This document shows positions 1-20,682 of a DNA stretch of 64,000 bases, piece by piece. The notes beneath the pieces are model-generated. The model made no database searches. It was not told where the DNA came from and saw nothing but the letters and a program-made list of their open reading frames with translations. The stretch is taken from the NCBI GenBank assembly GCA_013399875.1, contig VXAZ01002522.1, positions 207,698-271,697 on the forward strand, in the 5' to 3' direction. Source of the stretch: Gymnorhina tibicen. Lineage: Eukaryota; Chordata; Aves; Passeriformes; Artamidae. Made by a program: the position numbers and the translations under genes. Each line of letters starts with the position of its first letter. Position 1 is the first letter of the stretch.

Positions 1-2872
1 TGTTTTTATTTTGCTTTTCCACCGCACTGCAAGTCGCCCTCTTCCCCAAGGGCTGGTTCTAGCTGGCTGGTAAGCAGTGACCTTTATTAACGCTACTCCT
101 CTCAAAAAGCGCGTTCTTCGCCCCTCGCCAGGCAGCTTTGATTGCTAGTTTGCGTGACCCTGTGCGGAATTATTTTCCTCGAAGTCTTCCGTGAAAGTTT
201 CGCCCCTATCTAGCGCGACGCCCCACCACGCAGCCCAGCACGGCTGGCATTGCGCTTCTCTCCCTCATTACTGTGCGCCAGGACAGACGGTCAGAGACGC
301 CCAGAGTCACCTTCCGAGCGGAAAACCATGCATAATTTATTTCTGTCTTTTCACTGTAACGCGGGTAATGCCTTATTCGAATGAGCGAGGTGAACTAATC
401 CTGGCGTTCGCGCTCGCTCAACGGTGACCAGCATCCCGCGAACGCCCCCCTCCCCAAAAGCTTGCTTTAGAGCAGTGCAAGCACTAGCGAACACTCCCCC
501 CGGCCGGACCCCCTCCTCCGCCCGCAGTACCCGGGGAACGGCGGGGCACCGCGGCACAGCAGACCCTGCGGCCGCCCGTCCGCTCGGCTGAGACGCGGCT
601 CACGGCGGGTTCCAGCAGCTGGGCGGCAGCGCCGTGTCCTCCGGATGGCTTTACATCGAAAAGTCGCGAAAGGCCAGCGGACTCGGGCCGGTTTCCAGAC
701 CGCCCCCCGCCCTGCTCGGTCCGCGGGGTTTCTTTGGCCCTTTGGCTGAGCCGGTCCCTTTCCGCTAAATGTTATTTGCAGCATATGTTTCGCACATTCA
801 TTCTCTTTCGGTCTATTTTTCTGGGCGCTAACTGCTAACACCTCATAGTTAACATAACACCTCACCTTGAAATTTCCTCTGCTGTTTTGCAATTAAAAGC
901 TTAATAGCCCTGGAAACGGAGTTCATGTGGCGCAGTTTACCATCGCCCCTTCGTCTGAAAAGCTTTCTGCTGGGATCCCATTATGTGCTTGAATAAACCT
1001 TTTCGGCGAGCAGAAGTGGGAACCGGGGTTGTCAAGTGTTGGGTTGCAATGGACTTTCAGGCAGGGGACGTTTTGCTAACATGAATACGAATCTGGCCCT
1101 GTGTGTAGATGTTGTCAAATACTAGGACATGGAAACCATTCCCATCAAATATGAGAAAAGGATTACAGCATTATATCAAACGGGTATTTCAGCCTAAACG
1201 CCCGATGTGCAGCCAAGCGAGAGAGGGGCCCCCGGCCCTCAGCCAGCCTACCGCCGCGCCGGGCACCTCGGCTCGGGATCCGGCAGCCGCCCGACCGGCT
1301 GCAGTGGCGGAGGCGCCCCGCAGGACCCTCTCCAGCTAGTGGGGAGGTAGGGTTTTCCACCACCACCCCCGCAGGCATTTGCACCCCGTTTCTTCGTTTT
1401 GAGGGAACAGATTTCCAAGGGCGGTACCCATCATCTTTTACGTAATTTTGTGATAGTTGAATGTTTGGCCCGCTTCTTTGTTTTTCTCCCCTCTATGGGG
1501 ACTCCCGAGTGTGCAAGAGACCCCGCGGGGGAGGCCAGTTGCGAGCTGCCGGGTTCAGTGCATGCACCCCGGCAGCAAAAAAATGATGTTCTACTAGCGC
1601 TGCGAGAAAATGGACTATTCCCAGATCCAATTCACCTCCCCGGTTCAGTGCGATTTACAGATGGAGTGCTCATCCTCCTCACACCCTGGGCAGAAAGATC
1701 GCGCTGAATCGCTCTTCCTCTAGAAGCAGAAAAGTACTGAGGAAAGAGCCTAGTAATGAAATACCACGCAAATACCTTCTCAGCATACACTGTGCCTTTT
1801 TTTCTCTCCGATGAAATACTTCCCGAGTTTTAAATCTGGTTTCGTTATTACGTAGCCTCGCTAAAAGCTTTATTTCGTGTAGCGGTTATGGTGGAGAGGA
1901 TGCCTGGGAAGAGGAAGGGAAATGTTGAGGCAACGAAATGGATTCAAGTCCAAGCAGCAGCCCCTGCCTGCCCACGGACGCTACGTCCCGGGCAGATGAA
2001 CGCTTGCAGTAAATTTGTTTCCCCCCAGCCAAAATGCATATAACTTTTTTTCCCCCACCAATATATTACTTTTGGATTCAAGGTTCTCTCTGCCACGCGG
2101 GAAATAGCCGTGTTTCGGCGAGAAACCCTTCCGCGTACGGAAATGCAGAACATTACAAGTCCGCGTAATCGACTAAACGATCAGACGTATCTTTTAGGTT
2201 TCAAGCAACCTGACTTGCGTGAATTTCACGTTCCTTTCCATAGCCATCGTTTGCGTTTAGGTAGCTGTCTTGCCGCGAAATGCAGGAGAGGCAGCGGAGC
2301 CCACGGGGGCAGGTGCTTATCGCGGCTCTCCAGCTCTGCGGCGCAATCCCGCGGGGACGCGACCGCAACCCCATTCCGCGCAGTTGTTCTGGGCAGCAGC
2401 TCCTGGTCCCGGGCAGCTCCTGCTCCGGGCAGCTCCTTGCAGCTGCAAAACTTTGGTAAAACTTTATCTCGACTCCCCGCCACTACCTCGCAGCGCTGGG
2501 CCACAGGCCGTAGCAGCCATACACCGTGCCGCCGAACCCACTGTGCCGTGAGCTTTCGAGGCGGGGCCGACGCAGAGCCCGGAAAAACCTCCTAGACCCC
2601 CCTCATCCCTCAGCCCCGGGTGCCTTCGAGGGGTGAGCCGTGCGGAGACAGGGGGTGGGTGGCAACGGCCGCAGTCCCTGTCCGCTCGGGGACGAACTCC
2701 TTCGGCACGGCACGGGCATCGCCGCCGCCCCGACGGCGGGGCAGAGGCCCCCCCGCGCCGCTTCCCTTCCTCCCTTCCTTCCTCCCTCCCTCCCTCTCTT
2801 CCTCTATCTTTCTCTCCCTCCATTCTCCTGTCGGCGCCGGGGAAGGAGGGTGGCGGTGGGGGCGGGCGGGGG
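1..2872. other. DMRT3 upstream flank, no gene seen
   Basis: This stretch lies before DMRT3 exon 1 and probably includes its promoter and 5' UTR. It is a mixture of AT-rich blocks and CpG-rich blocks, the latter mainly around 190-730, 1200-1340 and from 2270 onward. Open frames here are short, change composition abruptly and match no family I recognise. An NKX2-type motif (TCAAGTG) is visible at 1032-1038. No repeat element was recognised. The part between DMRT1 and DMRT3 in other vertebrates is non-coding, which agrees with what is seen. Confidence 0.55.
2761..2828. repeat. Polypyrimidine (CT-rich) tract
   Basis: The + strand consists almost entirely of C and T, in CCTT/CCCT-type units, immediately before a G-rich run and the N gap. 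Such a tract followed by a G-run is difficult to sequence and probably contributed to the gap over DMRT3 exon 1. Confidence 0.8.
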
Positions 2873-3327
2873 NNNNNNNNNNNNNNNNNNNNNNNNNNNN
2901 NNNNNNNNNNNNNNNNNNNNNNNNNNNNNNNNNNNNNNNNNNNNNNNNNNNNNNNNNNNNNNNNNNNNNNNNNNNNNNNNNNNNNNNNNNNNNNNNNNNN
3001 NNNNNNNNNNNNNNNNNNNNNNNNNNNNNNNNNNNNNNNNNNNNNNNNNNNNNNNNNNNNNNNNNNNNNNNNNNNNNNNNNNNNNNNNNNNNNNNNNNNN
3101 NNNNNNNNNNNNNNNNNNNNNNNNNNNNNNNNNNNNNNNNNNNNNNNNNNNNNNNNNNNNNNNNNNNNNNNNNNNNNNNNNNNNNNNNNNNNNNNNNNNN
3201 NNNNNNNNNNNNNNNNNNNNNNNNNNNNNNNNNNNNNNNNNNNNNNNNNNNNNNNNNNNNNNNNNNNNNNNNNNNNNNNNNNNNNNNNNNNNNNNNNNNN
3301 NNNNNNNNNNNNNNNNNNNNNNNNNNN
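2873..3327. other. Assembly gap (455 N)
   Basis: A run of unknown bases that hides the DMRT3 5' UTR end, start codon, N-terminus and the first two zinc-binding cysteines of the DM domain. In vertebrate DMRT3 about 35 residues precede the first visible histidine. If the gap size is right, the start codon should lie roughly 100 bases before its right edge. Confidence 0.97.
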
Positions 3328-3328
3328 C

Positions 3329-11478
<8,150 letters not shown>

Positions 11479-11615
11479 ATTGACATTTGACATGTGACAG
11501 CTAAGCGATACTCACAGTGCAGCTGAACTACTGGCCCGTAAGAAGAGGGACATGTACTCTACAAAACTCTTGCAATTGTATTGAAAAGTGACTTTGCTTG
11601 GTATTGTACTATAGC

Positions 11616-11621
11616 AATAAA
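11616..11621 (+). terminator. DMRT3: Candidate polyadenylation signal of DMRT3
   Basis: AATAAA lies 137 bases after the stop codon, the nearest canonical hexamer. Others follow at 12180-12185 and 13085-13090, so longer 3' UTRs are equally possible. Which is used cannot be told from sequence alone. Confidence 0.45.
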
Positions 11622-11639
11622 GACGTAACTTATTTAATT

Positions 11640-14185
11640 TCTTGCACTTCACTGGATAATGCCAAATAGCAATACTCTGGCTTTAGTGCTGAGTGTGTGT
11701 TACAAAGGAAGACGTTATGGCTACCAGTTATGGGACTCTAGAAGACTCATAATGGAGACAGAAGCCCAAGGTCTACTTTGTTCCTTAACTCAGAAAAATG
11801 GGGATGTTAAACTAGAATACTTGAATGCTGTTTTATAATTGAGAACTCCTCAGGACATAAGAAATCAAGCAAACATAGTTCAATTGCAAATGGACTGAAA
11901 CAAGGACCTTATAATCTTATGCCAGTGATCATCCTTGCAGTGAAAGAAAAGGCAGAAGAAAGAAATACACACATGCAACATGAGCTGCTTCTGTGCCGTT
12001 TGAGCTTGGACACTTTTCAGAGAAATATTAATAAGAGTTATTCTTTTCCCATGGCTAGGTCTAAATGTGTAATGTCAGTGTAAAACCAATTACAGCTGTG
12101 AATTGCATGAAGTGTATTGTGAAATGAACACCAGATTAAGCATTGTCAGGTTAATGTAGCATGCTAAGGACTCTAGAAAAATAAACTAAGATGATGATCT
12201 TGGTTTATGTCATTTATACTGGGCAAATAACATTCTGAAGATAGAGAGCTTATTAGTTCTCAGCCGGGGTTAAAATGTCCAGCTCCAGCAGCTGCAGTCA
12301 GGGGAAACCTCCTTTTCCAAGTTTGGGTTTTGCTTCCCTGCCTTGTAACTTGCAACTGAGATTAGGCAAAAGTTGTCATCGGGGAAGCTGAGGTCTCTTG
12401 TATTTGTTCTGCAGACATTTCCAAGCTCAGCTGAGTAAAGCAGAGCTTGCTACAATCACAGAAAGCAGAAAACAAAAGGCTCTCCAAATGCTTCAGAAGC
12501 ATCTTTTTTTCCTATACTGTAGAAGTAGAAAAAAAAGAAAATAGGATTTAATAGCGGGCATTTCTTTAAAATAATGTTTAGCCAAATGGCAACTTCCCTA
12601 AATCTAGAAAAGTAATGGTTTGAACAGTTTATTGCATGATTGCATGCATTGATTACACTGCATATCTTATATGTGTCTGAGTAACATTAGGAATTGCTTC
12701 TGATGAGGAATGCCACTAAGTTTAATGTCCACTTAGAAGTTTGTTAAGCTTTTAGTGTCATTTTTTCAACTGTTCACAAGTGGCTGCATATGCTTGACAA
12801 ATGACTTTTTACAAAACACACCTCTGAATGCAAATGAAATGACTCTCCGGTCTTTCAGGTGTAGGGATTAGTCCCACACCTCAAAGAAAAGGCGAGGTCA
12901 CCCTGAAGTCGGACCCTGAAGCAGATGGGCTTTAAAACTGTTATATAAATGTATCAGGCATGTTATCTGGTGTCATTGTCGATACAAATGCCTGTGTTCT
13001 CATTTGGCATTCCATGTTCTGTAAGTCTTGTGCACACAGTGAATCTTTCATTTTATAAAGGTACTGAATATGCACAAAAAGGAGAATAAAATAATGACTT
13101 TATTTTCCTTAGGGGATAAATTAACTGAAAGATATTTTATCTTGCATAACTTTCCAACCTGTTCAGAAAAGCATTTTATTGGTTATGTTACAGAGCAAAG
13201 ACATAAAAGCAGGGGAATGGAGGAAAAAAAAATAAATTCCCTTATGGAAATGTAAATGTGCAAGCATCTGGAGTTTTCCTAAGTGGTTTCTGTTGTGTAC
13301 TGACATATTTGCCTGCATTCACATGGCACTTGTAAACAAATTCATCTTACAGCCACTCCAGAGAGAAAAGTAATATGTAAAATTACTTCTTGTGAGTACT
13401 TACTTCTGCTCATCTTGTGAGCAGAAAGGCAGGAAGTAGTGAAACAGTGTGCTCCAACACCATAGAGAAATTGTCAAAGGCTAGATAAGAGCAAATAGGC
13501 CCAGGATTTCCAGTTTTGAGCAGATTTCCTTCCTGAAATCTTAAGCATCACTGTACATTGAATGAAATCTCAGTGGAGTTTTTTTGTTTGGTTTGCTTGT
13601 TTGTTTGTGTGTTTGTTTTGCTACAGATGTTGAATCATCTTCAGCAGAAAGACCAAACTGTGGTACCTGCAAGAGCTTATACCCTCTGTGGTCTGTGGGT
13701 TTTCAGAGAAGTGAATTTTGGCATCTTGGAATTGGGACATGTCTTTCAAAGAAAGGTGGCCCTTGCGTTACATGGAATGAACTATTATCACACTTGTGGT
13801 GAAAAATGGAGATTTGATGGTATGATTTTTAAAATTTTATCTCTTTTGACAAGCAGTTTTCTGAAAAAGGAAACAAGTTAAAATAATTCTTGTCTGTGGT
13901 GTTATAAAATAACTTTTGACTCAATTGACAAATAGTTTTTTTCTTAAATAAAGCAAGTGTATCCCTGTTCAAAACAAGAAATGCAAATTTTCATGTTGAA
14001 CAGTAATTTTTGTTCCACCACACAATATTTGAACTATCCAGAAGATTTTTTTCCCAAAAATATGTGTTGACTTGCAATGATATCTTTGAGAAATTGCTTT
14101 GTTCATCCAGTTGTGTTGTCCAGGCTGGCACTACAGGCAGATAAAATTTTTAAGGATCTCGTGACATGTTGGTAGGAATCTTTTT
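11640..14185. other. DMRT3 3' flank or long 3' UTR, AT-rich
   Basis: No gene is supported here. The sequence is AT-rich, free of recognised transposons, and contains two further AATAAA hexamers (12180, 13085). It may therefore be partly DMRT3 3' UTR. The motif cluster at 12826-12881 is the only structured element noticed. Confidence 0.5.
12826..12881. promoter_or_regulatory. Octamer plus inverted T-box-like half-sites around an OTX/PITX-like core
   Basis: A POU octamer (ATGCAAAT) at about 12826-12833 precedes an imperfect inverted repeat at 12857-12881. The repeat arms are AGGTGT and ACACCT, resembling T-box half-sites. Inside them GGGA pairs with TCCC around GGGATTAG, which resembles an OTX/PITX (GGATTA) site. 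As RNA the same bases could fold into a nine-pair stem with one bulged A and a short loop. Whether it acts as a DNA element, as an RNA stem-loop in a long DMRT3 3' UTR, or not at all is unknown. Confidence 0.4.
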
Positions 14186-14189
14186 CTGT

Positions 14190-14560
14190 CCACACAGTGT
14201 TGGGACCTTTTCCTCAGACTTTTGCTGTGCTGCCCACCCAATCCCACCTTCCCAGCGAAGGCAGCCGCGGGGAGAGGGAGCCCCTTTGCTGCTGGAGCCC
14301 CATCTAGTCCGGGCCCGCAGTGGCCACCCCGGAGCTGGCGGTCCCCAGCACGACTCGGGCTGTGCTCTGCCCGAGGTCGGTGACAGCCGTGTCACCGCAG
14401 CTGGCGGCAGCGGGACTGCTCCAGAGCCCGCTGGGCGCCCGCGGCCGGGCAGCGTCCTGGGATTCCCGCGACTCCGGGACCCGGGAGAAGGTCGGCCCGT
14501 GCAGCACACGAAACTTGCGTTTCCCAGCTCCATCTTGTGGCAAACAAGGGTATCTCCTTG
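14190..14560. promoter_or_regulatory. Isolated CpG island downstream of DMRT3
   Basis: A GC-rich block dense in CpG lies between AT-rich flanks, about 2.7 kb after the DMRT3 stop. Short frames on both strands run through it, as expected from its composition, but none resembles a protein family. A CTCF-like motif lies at its right edge. It could be an enhancer or orphan CpG island, or the promoter of an unannotated non-coding transcript. Confidence 0.5.
14527..14543 (-). promoter_or_regulatory. CTCF-like motif
   Basis: On the minus strand the sequence reads CCACAAGATGGAGC, which differs by one base from the CCACNAGATGGCRS-type CTCF core. It lies at the edge of an isolated CpG island. Chance matches of this quality occur, so binding is only a possibility. 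Confidence 0.3.
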
Positions 14561-14599
14561 TCGGAGCAAGTACTTTTCGCTGAGGAAGAGAGGACATTG

Positions 14600-17500
14600 G
14601 GCTGAGGAGGGTTGAAGCTGGAAGCACTGATGCTCAGAAGCACCCCCGAGGGGGAAAAAAAAATAATTCAAGTATCAAGAAAGACGCCTTGAACCTGGTG
14701 AGAGCTCTGTTGGATCTCAGAATCCAACACGTTGTTGGGGTTTTTTTAGGGTTTTTTTTGACGGTTTTTTGGGTGCTGATGCAGCTGTGGCTTTTTTGGA
14801 GCAAGAGACATTCAACCCTGTGCCCTGCACACAGCTCCTGCTCCTGTCAGAGCAGCCGCTCAGGAGCCTCTATGGGGTGCCCCAGGAATGCTTTTTCTCC
14901 TGACAGAGAGGTGATTTCACTGTCAGCTCTCTGGGCAATGCCACAGGAAGCTCTCTCTGCTCACGGCTCTGTTTGTCCAGGTCTCAGGCCTGCCAGAGAC
15001 CAGTGCAGTGGGCTCTGCAGAGGCTGGCTGCTGCCCCAGAGGCACATTGCCAAACCCCGCTAGCTGACCTCTAGCTGTGACAAGGCAGTTAAGGCCAACA
15101 ATGAAGTAAACAATAACAATAATAATTTCTCCCTCAAAGGAATGCCGTGGAGAGCCCTAATGCGATGCTCACGTTCTCTGGTATCTCTCATACCTGTAGA
15201 TAAGGGAATAGTCAGAGGGACAGCAGGGGTAAGCACAGCACAGTGGGGATGTCCTGTGCCAAACAGTCCCTTGCCTTGTCCTTGCTGGTGTTGTGCTGCT
15301 TTCCTGGGGGTCCCCAACTTATGGGTCTGAAGGGCCACCTCTGCAACATTTGTTGTATGCTTGGTAAACAGGCTCACCTCACATTTGTGCTGACATCTTT
15401 GAAAAATGACTTTGATTCTCTCAGTATACTGTTTCAGTGATTCATTCTTTATGTGCATTTACTCAGCAGATATGAGTGGGGAAATAAGATTGATGCTAAA
15501 TTTATATGTTAATTTTAATATTGAAGCTATCCTGTATTTGAAGAATAAGATCAATTCTTCAATTTCATTTCTTACGTGATACTGCATATTGTCATTACTG
15601 GAAAATAAAATTATTTCTGAATGCATACTATCTAAACTTCAATTTTAGTGGACACTTAACTTTGACGCATCATTCTTCTCCCTTCCCTATAAAAACTAAC
15701 TTAATACAGTATTTAACATTCTCACACTAGTCTGCCACCAGAAGATAACAAAGACCAGCCTCTTTACCCTAGATGATATTTCATTAATGTGCTCCCTGCA
15801 ACATTTCTGCACTGTCACAGATTCCATGCATGACTCACTGTTGCATGCATGCTACAATAGAAACCTTGGTTGATGGTTGTGTCCCTCACTAGAGATTAAT
15901 TTCATTAATTTCCACATTAGCAGTGCTTGAGAGCCATAGCCACAGCTATTCACTAAGCATGTCTGTACACAGGCCAAATCCTTAAGTGGAAAATCCAACC
16001 CTTAGATCACTATCAGGAAGAAGATCATGTAGAGGATGCATACAGAGAATCACGTGTACCGAAAGATTTGGCCTCTACAGAGGGAGATATACTTTAAAGA
16101 GTCCTGCTGCCAGAGACTGGGCTCTCCTGAAGCTGCAACAGAAAGAAAATACTTACAGCACCTTAGGAGTGTGGTTTGCTGCTTTATCTCTTTGCAGTCT
16201 GTGCAGGAGATTAAGCTGAGAGATAAGGGGAGCTTTGCAAGGTTACATCCTTGCTCTGCCCTATAACCTTAGGAAGAATTTTTCCTCTCCATGAGATAAA
16301 GATAACTGCTACAAGGATTTAATTGTTTTTGTCTGAAAATTCTCAAAGAGTTTAAGTGTTCTGTAAATAAGAAAGTAGAACATAGTGTTTACCAGATTGT
16401 GTATGGTAAGAGTCTCTTTCTGTTTTTTTCTCTGTGAGACAGAAGCTATAGCTTTTCAGAGTCTGAACCGTGACTGCCTTAGGCAAGAGTTCTCCTGAAA
16501 ATCTCAAGATTATCATTAGATAGTCCTGAGCAAACAACTGTCATAAAATGGCTAAAAGTTATAAGACCTAAGGTAAACACTGTTTGGGTTCTTTCCTCCT
16601 TCCTCTTCTGAGTTTATGAACTTTATACGTTCCAACTTTCTCCTCTGCAACACCTAGATAAAAACAAATCTTGTGACAAAATTGTACTAATTGCTTTTTT
16701 TTTTTTTCCCCTGAAGGCAGTGAATACATGAATCAGCAAAATGTTGAGGAAGAGTGAGAAAGCAGAATTTAAGACACAATGAAATCTATTCATTCTTCCA
16801 GGACTTGTGTGGCTGAGGGAGGTGGGCAGGCTGAGGAGGAGGTGGTCTCCTCCTCCTGTCTCTGGGGAGGGTGAGCACACTCTGGCACTTAGGCCAGCAG
16901 TATGATCTCAGCTTGGGGGCTGCAGCCCCTTGGGAGTGGGCACACATCACTGGGAGAAAGGCAGCACAAAGGGAGTAGTGTGGCAGCAGCGTGCTGGGAA
17001 GGTGTTTGGGGAAACTGATAGAAGCTTTCCTGCTTTGTTGCACGCAGCAAAGCTCAAACCCACTTTTGGAAACATCTTTCTTTGGAGCCTAGTTCCTCTG
17101 CACATTGCTGACATTCCTTCTTGCCATGGTGACTATAAACCAGGAAGAGTGAAAGATAAAATTCACCATATACAGAAAAACATAAAGAAGAAATTTAAAT
17201 ACTCAGAAATACTTCCATGCTACTTGTAAAATTTAGATGTTTTTATCACTTATTAGGGCTAAATGACTCATGTGACAAGGGATGCAAAAGCAATCTTGAC
17301 AGGCCATTGTACCTGAGGGAGCATTGTGATAAAAATTTAAGTTTCTCTGCCTCTGCATATTAATCTCCTGACTCACTCACTAGGAACAGGCTCCTGAGGG
17401 GTGCTTGCAGCTGTTCACACTGTACATCTAACAGCTTTCCTGGGAACAGAAATCAGTTGGTTGTCACCTTGAACATGCCTTTTTCTCTAGTAAAATAAGG

Positions 17501-19290
17501 ACAATGCTTAATGTCTGGTATGGCTACATATTCTATGTATGAAAAAGCAACACATTCTCAAAAGAAATGTTCCTAAACTACAGAAAATTATTCTACATGG
17601 CTCCATCCTTACTGCAAAACCCTTTTCAGGAGATTTTAATACCCTTCATAGATTTAACCCAACTCACAGCCCAGTTATTACATTTTAGACTGTGTGGCTT
17701 AGTCACTAATACAGTTATGGTCAGCTATGTGTAGGTTATGAATATTCTTCCTTGCTCTTCCTCCTGTAATTTCTTTCTTTTTCTAACGATCTGCAGAGAT
17801 ATAAACAAAAGGAATATTTGGACACATGTATTTTGCGCAGATATTTTTATCTCCATTATCGCCAAATAATTAATTTTCAGGAAAAGGGTGGTATGAGCGA
17901 GAAGTTAATTTATTTTTAATTTTTCTCAAAAATTTAACAAAACAAAAGTGATAGGTTTTCTAAGGCTCCAAAGGGAAGAGAGCATTAGTTTCACTTACCC
18001 ACACAACATTGTTCATACTATGTTGGTGAACACAGTACAGGTATCAATCACTACCCTTGCAAACAAGGGGGAATTGGGCTGGATTTGGGGTTGCTTTGCA
18101 GAACCTTGAAACGCATGAGGAGGGAGGGAGTGGGAGGGGAAGGAGGGAAAGAATAATTTCTGACCTTCAGTGGCTTCTGGGGAGTGGGTCTTTCCCAGCC
18201 CAAGCCTGAGCTATCAGAGTTTATGCCCACATTTCTGTTGCCTTGAAAAGAGAACAGAGCGATCTACACCAGAGCCAGGAGCTGGTCAGAGCTGGTCTCC
18301 CTGTGCTGTCCTCATGCCTCCCTCCTCTCCCAGAAAGTTCACTGCATGAGTATTTAGCAGACTTGCATGGTGTATGTGTATGAAAAGCTATGACTAATTC
18401 CCAGGTGATTGGTTTATTTTCTCATAGAAATAGACACAGAAAAACTCAAGCAATCACCCTGCCTGTTGAATTATTGTTTGGTGTTCATATATTTCCTGAT
18501 ATGGCCATCGCTGCTCTCTGTTGTTTTAACAGTTCTTAATTTTTCTCTGCTGTTCTCCTGTTCTGGCAATAGGAGAAGTAACTGTGGTGTGGGTGTGGTG
18601 AGAGGCAGTACAATCACCACCATCCTGCTCGTAGTGGCTCTACTCTGACCCCTCACCTCCTTTGCAGCACCACTCCTCCACTGGTTTTGCACACTTTCGG
18701 AGGCCTGAAAGTGCAGGTCAGCTAGTTACTGTGACCTGGTTTTAATTCATTTGTAGAGGATTAAAATTGCTGCCTGAAAGAACTCATATCGCTTTTTTAT
18801 TTCACCAGTACCCCAAACAATCACCGATGATGAAGAACTGCTGACTGCAGACATTCAGCCCAGGGTTTCCTTCTCCTCCTTAAACTGGAAAAGTACAAGT
18901 TCAGGCAAAAATGTGAACTGCGTGTACAAGATATTCGAGAGTTCCTCGGGAAATAGGTTATATTTTTCCCTTCCAAATGTCTGGAATTGCAACTGTGTTT
19001 GAATTCATCCCTGAGTTTAGATTAGAGGAGGAAAAAGTCAGTTGCAGATGACTGTAACATATATTACTCAGACCATGTAACATGTATTATTAAAACAAAT
19101 ACCTAAAGTAAATGCTGTCTTGCACAACGTGACGTGGACATCAAAAGCATGGCCTTTCTTCACATAAAATAAGGCGGTCTGGCTGTATTTCAGCCAAATA
19201 CCGGGTGGATTTGTACGGGCTAAGGAGTGGTAATTAATTTGGGACGGGAAGAGAAGAGAGCTCGGCTGAGACCTGGCCCTCCTCCTTCTA
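14600..19290. other. Intergenic, nothing recognised
   Basis: This is ordinary AT-leaning non-coding sequence between DMRT3 and the minisatellite. It contains T-runs near 14737-14775 and A- or T-rich microsatellite-like patches near 16690. Frames are short and show no family resemblance. No transposon was recognised with confidence. Confidence 0.5.
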
Positions 19291-19296
19291 GCCGAT

Positions 19297-19316
19297 GGCC
19301 CCACCTAGTGACAGCG
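19297..19316 (-). promoter_or_regulatory. CTCF-like motif beside the minisatellite
   Basis: The minus strand reads TCACTAGGTGGGGC, two mismatches from a CCACTAGGTGGCGC-type CTCF core. It lies in a short CpG-rich block about 70 bases before the 16-bp tandem array. Motif-only evidence. Confidence 0.3.
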
Positions 19317-19385
19317 CCGTCACAAGCGCGCACCCTGGCCGCCAGCCCCCCCGACGGGCACACCCCGGCCAGGAACAGCGCTACT

Positions 19386-20263
19386 GCTGGGTGACGTGGT
19401 GGCTGGGTGACGTTGTGGCTGTGTGACGTTATGGCTGTGTGACGTTACGGCTGTGTGACGTTATGGCTGTGTGACGTTGTGGCTGTGTGACGTTATGGCT
19501 GTGTGACGTTATGGCTGTGTGACGTTATGGCTGTGTGACGTTATGATGTGTGACGTTGTGGCTGTGTGACGTTATGGCTGTGTGACGTTATGGNNNNNNN
19601 NNNNNNNNNNNNNNNNNNNNNNNNNNNNNNNNNNNNNNNNNNNNNNNNNNNNNNNNNNNNNNNNNNNNNNNNNNNNNNNNNNNNNNNNNNNNNNNNNNNN
19701 NNNNNNNNNNNNNNNNNNNNNNNNNNNNNNNNNNNNNNNNNNNNNNNNNNNNNNNNNNNNNNNNNNNNNNNNNNNNNNNNNNNNNNNNNNNNNNNNNNNN
19801 NNNNNNNNNNNNNNNNNNNNNNNNNNNNNNNNNNNNNNNNNNNNNNNNNNNNNNNNNNNNNNNNNNNNNNNNNNNNNNNNNNNNNNNNNNNNNNNNNNNN
19901 NNNNNNNNNNNNNNNNNNNNNNNNNNNNNNNNNNNNNNNNNNNNNNNNNNNNNNNNNNNNNNNNNNNNNNNNNNNNNNNNNNNNNNNNNNNNNNNNNNNN
20001 NNNNNNNNNNNNNNNNNNNNNNNNNNNNNNNNNNNNNNNNNNNNNNNNNNNNNNNNNNNNNNNNNNNNNNNNNNNNNNNNNNNNNNNNNNNNNNNNNNNN
20101 NNNNNNNNNNNNNNNNNNNNNNNNNNNNNNNNNNNNNNNNNNNNNNNNNNNNNNNNNNNNNNNNNNNNNNNNNNNNNNNNNNNGCTGGGTGACGTTATAG
20201 CTGTGTGACGTTATGGCTGGGTGACGTTATAGCTGGGTGACGTTGTGGCTGTGTGACGTTGTA
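19386..20263. repeat. 16-bp minisatellite (GCTGTGTGACGTTATG)n, interrupted by an N gap
   Basis: Thirteen units are visible before the gap (19386-19592) and five after it (20184-20263). Variants include GCTGGGTGACGTTATA and one 15-bp unit at 19546-19560. Every visible unit keeps TGACGT, the half-site of a cAMP response element. If the 590-base gap is filled with the same unit, it would hold about 37 more copies. The array lies in a CpG-containing block between DMRT3 and DMRT2. It has no spacers between repeats, so it is a tandem minisatellite and not a CRISPR array. Confidence 0.95.
19594..20183. other. Assembly gap (590 N) within the minisatellite
   Basis: The same 16-bp unit stands on both sides of the unknown bases. 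The gap is therefore best explained by collapse of the tandem array during assembly, and its true length is uncertain. Confidence 0.95.
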
Positions 20264-20682
20264 TTGAAGAGGGATGGGTCTGTCCCTCCCTAATTCTGCG
20301 TGGCTCTGGCAGCTCGGCCAGGGGTCAGTTCGCGCTTTGCTTTGGCGGTCAGCTCAGAGTGGCGAGGAGCGGGCGGCAGGGCGGGTGTAACCGGGACTCC
20401 CTCCCCCTCGGGGCTGTTTTTTCAAACTTGAAGACAAGATGCAGGGACCATAGCAGGCACCGGCTTCTCTGCAGCCCCTGCCCACTTCTGGGCGGCATGG
20501 AGCTCCCACAGTGCAGTGGGAGAGCCAGCGAGTTCCTATACGCCTTGCATGCACATATGCACAAACAACTTCTCTTTGAACTCCTCTCTCACAAAAAGTC
20601 GAAGTTGTCAAAAGTATTTCTATTATCCTATTTGACTGTGGAAGTGGGCCCAACAAATAAAGGAGGAATGCTTGAGGAAGGC

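Noticed and set aside
19386..20263. CRISPR-like repeat array
   Set aside because: The 16-bp units are directly adjacent, without unique spacers, in a vertebrate genome. It is a minisatellite.
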